The notes beneath the pieces were generated by a model. It was not told the origin of the DNA, made no database searches, and saw only the letters and a list, made by a program, of their open reading frames with translations. Shown here one piece after another: positions 30,404-34,382 of a stretch of 34,382 nucleotides of DNA (the first letter of the stretch is position 1; the number at the start of each line of letters is the position of its first letter). The DNA comes from Betaproteobacteria bacterium (lineage in GTDB: Bacteria > Pseudomonadota > Gammaproteobacteria > Burkholderiales > Burkholderiaceae_E). The stretch is taken from assembly GCA_016868375.1 (NCBI GenBank), contig VGHA01000032.1, positions 1-34,382 of the forward strand. The letters are read 5' to 3'. Both the position numbers and the translations under genes were made by a program.

Positions 30404-32089
30404 TCAAGCGGCCTCGCGCAAGGCCCGGCGCAGAATCTTGCCCACGTTCGTTTTGGGAAGCTCGTTACGGAACTCAACCTGTCGCGGTCGTTTGTAGCCC
30501 GTCAGTTGCTCCGCGCAGAATTCCATCAAAGCCTGCTCGGTGAGTGCGGGGTCTTTCCGAACCACAAACAGCTTGACCGTCTCGCCGGTTTTTTCATCGG
30601 GCACGCCCACGGCCGCGACCTCAAGAACCCCGGGGTGCATCGCCGCCACCTGCTCGACTTCGTTCGGATACACATTGAAACCCGAGACCAGGATCATGTC
30701 TTTCTTGCGATCAACGATGCGCACGAAGCCGCGTTCGTCGGTTACCCCGATATCGCCGGTTCGAAAGAAGCCATCCGACGTAAAGACGCGCGCAGTTTCA
30801 TCGGGTCGCTGCCAGTAGCCCGTCATGACCTGCGGTCCGCGAATCGCGATTTCACCGCGCTCGCCGATTGCGACAGGTTGGCCATCGTCGTCGAGCATGA
30901 CCACCTCGGTGGAGGGCAGCGGCAATCCAATCGTGCCCGAATACGCATCGGTATCGGTGGGATTGCAGGTGGCCGATGGCGAGGTTTCGGACAGGCCATA
31001 GCCTTCGCAGATTGGGCAGCCCGTGAGCGCGAGCCACTTCTCAGCGGTAGCCGCCTGCACCGCCATGCCGCCGCCGTTGCTGACCACCAGTCCGGAAAAA
31101 TCGAGCTGTCGGAACCCTTCGTGGTTGACCAGCGCGTTATAGAGCGTGTTCACCGCAGGGAAGATGTTGACCCGATGCGGACGAATCTCTTTGACAAGCG
31201 CATCCAGATCGCGCGGGTTGGGTATCAGCAGGTTTTTTGCGCCAATACGCATGCCCAGCAGCGCGCAGATCGTGAAGGCAAAGATGTGATAAAGGGGCAG
31301 CGCACACACCACCGTGATGGGTTCGCCCGCCGGAAGCGGCCGCTTGGGATTATTGACGGCGGGCTGAATCCAGGCTTCGGACTGCAGCAGATTGGCGATC
31401 AGGTTGCGATGCGATAACGCCGCACCTTTAGATACGCCGGTGGTGCCGCCCGTGTACTGCAGCACGGCCAGGTCGTCATGGCCCAGTTGCACGGGCGCGA
31501 GCGCGAGGCTCTGGCCGTGCCTGACCACCTCACGAAACGACAGCGCCTCGGGCAGATCCCAGGCTGGCACCATTTTCTTGACGTGCTTCACCACCGCATT
31601 GACGAGCATGCCCTTGATGCCACCCAACAGATCGCCCATACCGGTCACGACCACCTTCTCAACCGAGGTGTTCGCCACCACCTGCTGCAGCACGTGTGCA
31701 AAATTTTCCAGAATGACGATGGCGCGCGCACCCGAGTCTTTGAGCTGATGCTCAAGCTCACGCGCGGTGTAAAGCGGGTTCACATTGACGATGACCATGC
31801 CGGCGCGCAGCACCCCGGCAAGCGCCACCGGATACTGAAGCACGTTGGGCATCATCAGCGCGACGCGATCACCTCGGCGCAAGCCCGTGGACTGCAGCCA
31901 GGCCGCAAACGCGAGCGATCGCGCATCGAGCTCGGCAAAGCTCATCGACACACCGAACCCGACATAGGCGGTGCGCGACGCGTGCACGCGAAAGGCCTCG
32001 TCGATCAGATCGACCAGGGATCCGTATACGCCGGGGTCAATGTCGTGCGGCACACCGGCCGGATACGACGCAAGCCAGAACTTTTGCAT
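30404..32089 (-). CDS. fadD: Long-chain fatty acid-CoA ligase (FadD-like)
   Basis: This 561-residue enzyme of the adenylate-forming superfamily activates long-chain fatty acids with ATP and CoA at the membrane for beta-oxidation or lipid synthesis. The AMP-binding signature YTGGTTGVSKGAALSH is at 212-227. It has GYGLSETSP (A5), the FACS signature region DGFFRTGDIGVTDERGFVRIVDRKKDMI, and the catalytic lysine in NELPKTNVGKILRR near the end. The start is ATG 32089 (MQKFWLASYP), with GGGAGG a few bases upstream; an earlier ATG at 32131 is unlikely. It stands alone, 78 bp after the aminopeptidase gene. The symbol follows the usual FadD reading; other medium/long-chain ligases are possible. Confidence 0.93.
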   Translation of the reverse strand: MQKFWLASYPAGVPHDIDPGVYGSLVDLIDEAFRVHASRTAYVGFGVSMSFAELDARSLAFAAWLQSTGLRRGDRVALMMPNVLQYPVALAGVLRAGMVIVNVNPLYTARELEHQLKDSGARAIVILENFAHVLQQVVANTSVEKVVVTGMGDLLGGIKGMLVNAVVKHVKKMVPAWDLPEALSFREVVRHGQSLALAPVQLGHDDLAVLQYTGGTTGVSKGAALSHRNLIANLLQSEAWIQPAVNNPKRPLPAGEPITVVCALPLYHIFAFTICALLGMRIGAKNLLIPNPRDLDALVKEIRPHRVNIFPAVNTLYNALVNHEGFRQLDFSGLVVSNGGGMAVQAATAEKWLALTGCPICEGYGLSETSPSATCNPTDTDAYSGTIGLPLPSTEVVMLDDDGQPVAIGERGEIAIRGPQVMTGYWQRPDETARVFTSDGFFRTGDIGVTDERGFVRIVDRKKDMILVSGFNVYPNEVEQVAAMHPGVLEVAAVGVPDEKTGETVKLFVVRKDPALTEQALMEFCAEQLTGYKRPRQVEFRNELPKTNVGKILRRALREAA

Positions 32090-32167
32090 GGTGCCTCCCG
32101 TGGTAACCCGCGCTCGCGCACGAACACGCAACGGCCGAGTCTGTGGTGATTGTTTCTGATGTGCTTT

Positions 32168-33319
32168 TTACTCCATTCGAGCCAGCGCGGCCAGACGCGC
32201 CGCGCGCTGATCAGGGGCAAGCGATCCAAGTGCACGGGCGGCCTCATAGAACCTGGGCAGGTCCTGCTGCTGTGCGCGATAGAGCGCAAGAAACGCGGGC
32301 ACCAGATCGTGATACAGGCCCACTGACATGAGATGCGCGTTACCCAGTGGCTGCGCAAACCAGCGGTCCCACGCCGCCAGAGTTGGGTGGCGAGCGCGAA
32401 GCGCCGCAAATTCGGCGCGCAGATCGGTCATGATGCGTGCCTTGCCCGCGCGTTGATCGTCGGCTGAACTGGCCGACTGATACAGACTGCGCAGCCGCGC
32501 CGAGACGCTGGCAAGCAGGGTAATCACCTGCTCGCGTCGCTCGCGACGACCAAGCCATGCCGCGCGAACCTGCGGGTCGGCATGGGTGGACTGCAACCAG
32601 CGTTCAACGCCAATCAGCTCCACGGCTGTGGCAAACGATTCGTTGAAACGCGTATCGCCCGGCACCCACACCACCTGATGCGCAAGCTCATGGAAGATGA
32701 GCTGAGCCAGCTCAGGTTCGGGCTGCGAGATGAAGGTGCTAAGCAGCAGATCGTCAAACCAGCCCAGCGTCGAATACGCGGTAACGCCGGCAACCTGCAC
32801 GTCCAGGCCTTCCGCGCGCAGGCTGTCTGCAAATGCCTCGGCGTCTTCGCGACGGTAATAGCCGCGGTAGGCCACGCAACCTGCCACCGGAAAGCACCAT
32901 CGGATAGGATCCAGCGACAACTCAGGCGCGGCCTGCACATTCCACACCACAAAGGGTCGATCAAGTTGCGCGTAGCGGGTGAAGCTGCCGTTGTCGGGCA
33001 GGCCCAGCAGATCGCTTGCAAACCGGCGGATTCTGCGCGCGAGATCAAGCTGCTGTTTGACGCTCGCTGCTGTGGACGGGTCGGCCAGCACCGCTTCGAT
33101 TGAACGCGCCGACCACCAGATCGAGACGTGGCCGCGAGCGGACTGCCACAGGTAGCCCGGTGCGTAGCCACTGCGGGGAGCCGCGTGCGGCACGGCATCG
33201 GAGGCAAGCGCACGGCCTCCTTCGCACCCCACGAATAGCAGCGCGCACAGCGCCAGTGCTGCCAACCGGCCTGCGAACCGCGCACGATCTGGGCCTTGGT
33301 GCAGGCAGGCGATACTCAT
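32168..33319 (-). CDS. Predicted zinc aminopeptidase, lipoprotein (COG4324 type)
   Basis: This 383-residue protein has an N-terminal signal (RFAGRLAALALCALLFVGC) with a lipobox ending at Cys32, so it is probably a periplasmic lipoprotein. The zinc motif HELAH is at 210-214, with the third ligand Glu in FNESFATAVE (E227). GVTAYSTLGWFDDLLLSTF precedes it, as in the predicted aminopeptidase family COG4324. The substrate is unknown. The start ATG 33319 overlaps the aconitase stop by four bases (ATGA), showing translational coupling. An earlier ATG at 33397 is therefore rejected. The lipobox has Phe at -3, slightly atypical. Confidence 0.87.
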   Translation of the reverse strand: MSIACLHQGPDRARFAGRLAALALCALLFVGCEGGRALASDAVPHAAPRSGYAPGYLWQSARGHVSIWWSARSIEAVLADPSTAASVKQQLDLARRIRRFASDLLGLPDNGSFTRYAQLDRPFVVWNVQAAPELSLDPIRWCFPVAGCVAYRGYYRREDAEAFADSLRAEGLDVQVAGVTAYSTLGWFDDLLLSTFISQPEPELAQLIFHELAHQVVWVPGDTRFNESFATAVELIGVERWLQSTHADPQVRAAWLGRRERREQVITLLASVSARLRSLYQSASSADDQRAGKARIMTDLRAEFAALRARHPTLAAWDRWFAQPLGNAHLMSVGLYHDLVPAFLALYRAQQQDLPRFYEAARALGSLAPDQRAARLAALARME

Positions 33320-34382
33320 GCCTGTGAGCGCTTGAGACTCGGGCTGTTGTCGGAAAGCCGCTGCCTGACAAGTCGGTGCAGCAGCCCGCCGTGGCAATAG
33401 TCCTGCACCTCGCGTGTGGTATCCAGCCTGGCCAGCAACGCAATCGTCTGAGCGCTGCCGTCTTCACGATGCACGGTGCACTGCAGCTGCGCGCGAGGCT
33501 CGATACCTGCGCGGATGCCCACCACGTCGAACACTTCGCGCCCGGTCAGCGATAGGGTTTGCGCGTTAACGCCGGGCGCGAACTGCAGCGGCAGCACGCC
33601 CATGCCAATCAGATTGGATCGGTGAATCCGTTCGTAAGATTCAGCGATCACCGCACGCACGCCCAGCAGCCGTGTGCCCTTGGCCGCCCAATCGCGAGAT
33701 GAACCGGCCCCATACTCTGCCCCTGCCACCACCACCAATGGCACCCCCCGCGACTGGTAACGCATTGCCGCGTCGTGAATCGATAGGGGCTCACCCTCGG
33801 GGAACACGAGCGTTGACGACCCTTGCCGCGCGGGCGTCAGCCGGTTGCGCAGGCGAACGTTGGCAAATGTGCCGCGCACCATCACATCGTGGTTGAGCCG
33901 GCGCGCGCCGTAGTTGACGAAATCAGCCGATGCAATGCCCAGCCCGCTCAGATATCGGCCGGCGGGCGACTCAGCGCCAATATCGCCGATGGGCGAAATA
34001 TGGTCGGTCGTGAGCATGTCGCCAAACAGCGCGAGCATCCGTGCTCCAAGGATGTCTTGCAGCGCCTGCGGCTCGCAGCCCATCTGATCGAAGAACGGAG
34101 GGCGGCGAATGAAGGTGCTGCCCTCTCGCCAGGCAAAGCGTGCGCCGTCCGCCACTGGAAACGCTGACCATCCCGCCGGACCGTCAAGGAGCGATGCTCG
34201 CCGCCGCTCAAATAATTCAGTGGTGGGGGCTGACCGCGTCAGCGCAGCCAGTTCGTCTTGATCGGGCCAGAGATCAGCCAGATATACATCTCGCCCCTCA
34301 GAGTCCTGACCCAGCGGCTCAGTCTGCAGATCGATCAATACGGTGCCTGCGATGGCGTACGCCACCACCAGCGCAGGCGAGC
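33316..34382 (-). CDS. acnA: Aconitate hydratase, AcnA type (partial, N-terminus beyond window)
   Basis: This is the C-terminal 350-odd residues of an aconitase; the rest lies outside the window, and the frame is open to the edge (SPALVVAYAIAGTV). Aconitase interconverts citrate and isocitrate with a 4Fe-4S cluster. The visible parts are the linker and swivelling domain 4: LGDxxTTDHISP-type ALFGDMLTTDHISPIGDI, SPAGRYL, VMVRGTFANVRLRN, and the substrate-binding AGAEYGAGSSRDWAAKGT and ERIHRSNLIGMGVLPLQF. These fit AcnA better than AcnD or AcnB. The Fe-S cysteines lie in the missing part. The sequence is somewhat divergent (YGARRLNHDVMV), so a related 2-methylcitrate-type role cannot be excluded. 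It overlaps the aminopeptidase start by four bases. Confidence 0.88.
   Translation of the reverse strand, partial: SPALVVAYAIAGTVLIDLQTEPLGQDSEGRDVYLADLWPDQDELAALTRSAPTTELFERRRASLLDGPAGWSAFPVADGARFAWREGSTFIRRPPFFDQMGCEPQALQDILGARMLALFGDMLTTDHISPIGDIGAESPAGRYLSGLGIASADFVNYGARRLNHDVMVRGTFANVRLRNRLTPARQGSSTLVFPEGEPLSIHDAAMRYQSRGVPLVVVAGAEYGAGSSRDWAAKGTRLLGVRAVIAESYERIHRSNLIGMGVLPLQFAPGVNAQTLSLTGREVFDVVGIRAGIEPRAQLQCTVHREDGSAQTIALLARLDTTREVQDYCHGGLLHRLVRQRLSDNSPSLKRSQA

Overview
The window looks like chromosomal DNA of a betaproteobacterium, most likely in Burkholderiales. The evidence is high GC with GC-rich third positions, a RibB protein with a degenerate GTP cyclohydrolase II half, a DcaP/OmpC-type porin ending in Phe, Coq7, and the order rplM-rpsI-argC-erpA / anmK-M23 peptidase-tyrS-dtd. 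The species cannot be named from the sequence.

Region 1 (1-11.8 kb) is housekeeping and reads mainly on the minus strand: glyA, nrdR, ribD, ribE, ribBX, ribH, nusB, thiL, pgpA, pncC, recA, recX. It combines riboflavin synthesis, a one-carbon enzyme, ribonucleotide reductase control, thiamine diphosphate formation and SOS recombination. recA has a clear LexA box over its promoter. A plus-strand acetolactate-synthase-like ThDP enzyme sits between nrdR and ribD.

Region 2 (11.2-21.4 kb) holds a histidine phosphatase, dtd and tyrS (minus), a membrane-anchored M23 peptidase with a long unusual N-terminus and anmK (plus; cell-wall turnover), then erpA, argC, rpsI and rplM (minus). Next come an orphan PIN-domain protein, a 441-bp gap, an OsmC-family protein and coq7. 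The gap contains a strong candidate small RNA on the minus strand: three hairpins, the middle loop exposing CUCCUCC (anti-Shine-Dalgarno), the last followed by a U-run. It also has an FNR-like site and two perfect palindromes.

Region 3 (21.6-25.2 kb) has a porin with its own terminator and a MarR regulator followed after one base by a benzoate/2-aminobenzoate-type CoA ligase, with a near-perfect palindrome before marR.

Region 4 (25.2-30.4 kb) is an accessory island of toxin-antitoxin-like genes. It contains an XRE antitoxin-like protein whose expected partner seems deleted to a short stub, a hipB-hipA pair (plus), and a minus-strand run hipA-hipB-AAA/DUF4143 ATPase in which the kinase precedes the antitoxin. 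Three different inverted repeats sit at the promoters of these units.

Region 5 (30.4-34.4 kb) is core metabolism again: a long-chain acyl-CoA synthetase, a lipoprotein zinc aminopeptidase, and the C-terminal part of an AcnA-type aconitase cut by the window edge.

No tRNA, rRNA, CRISPR array, insertion sequence or replication origin was seen. All identities come from reading motifs; no searches were run.
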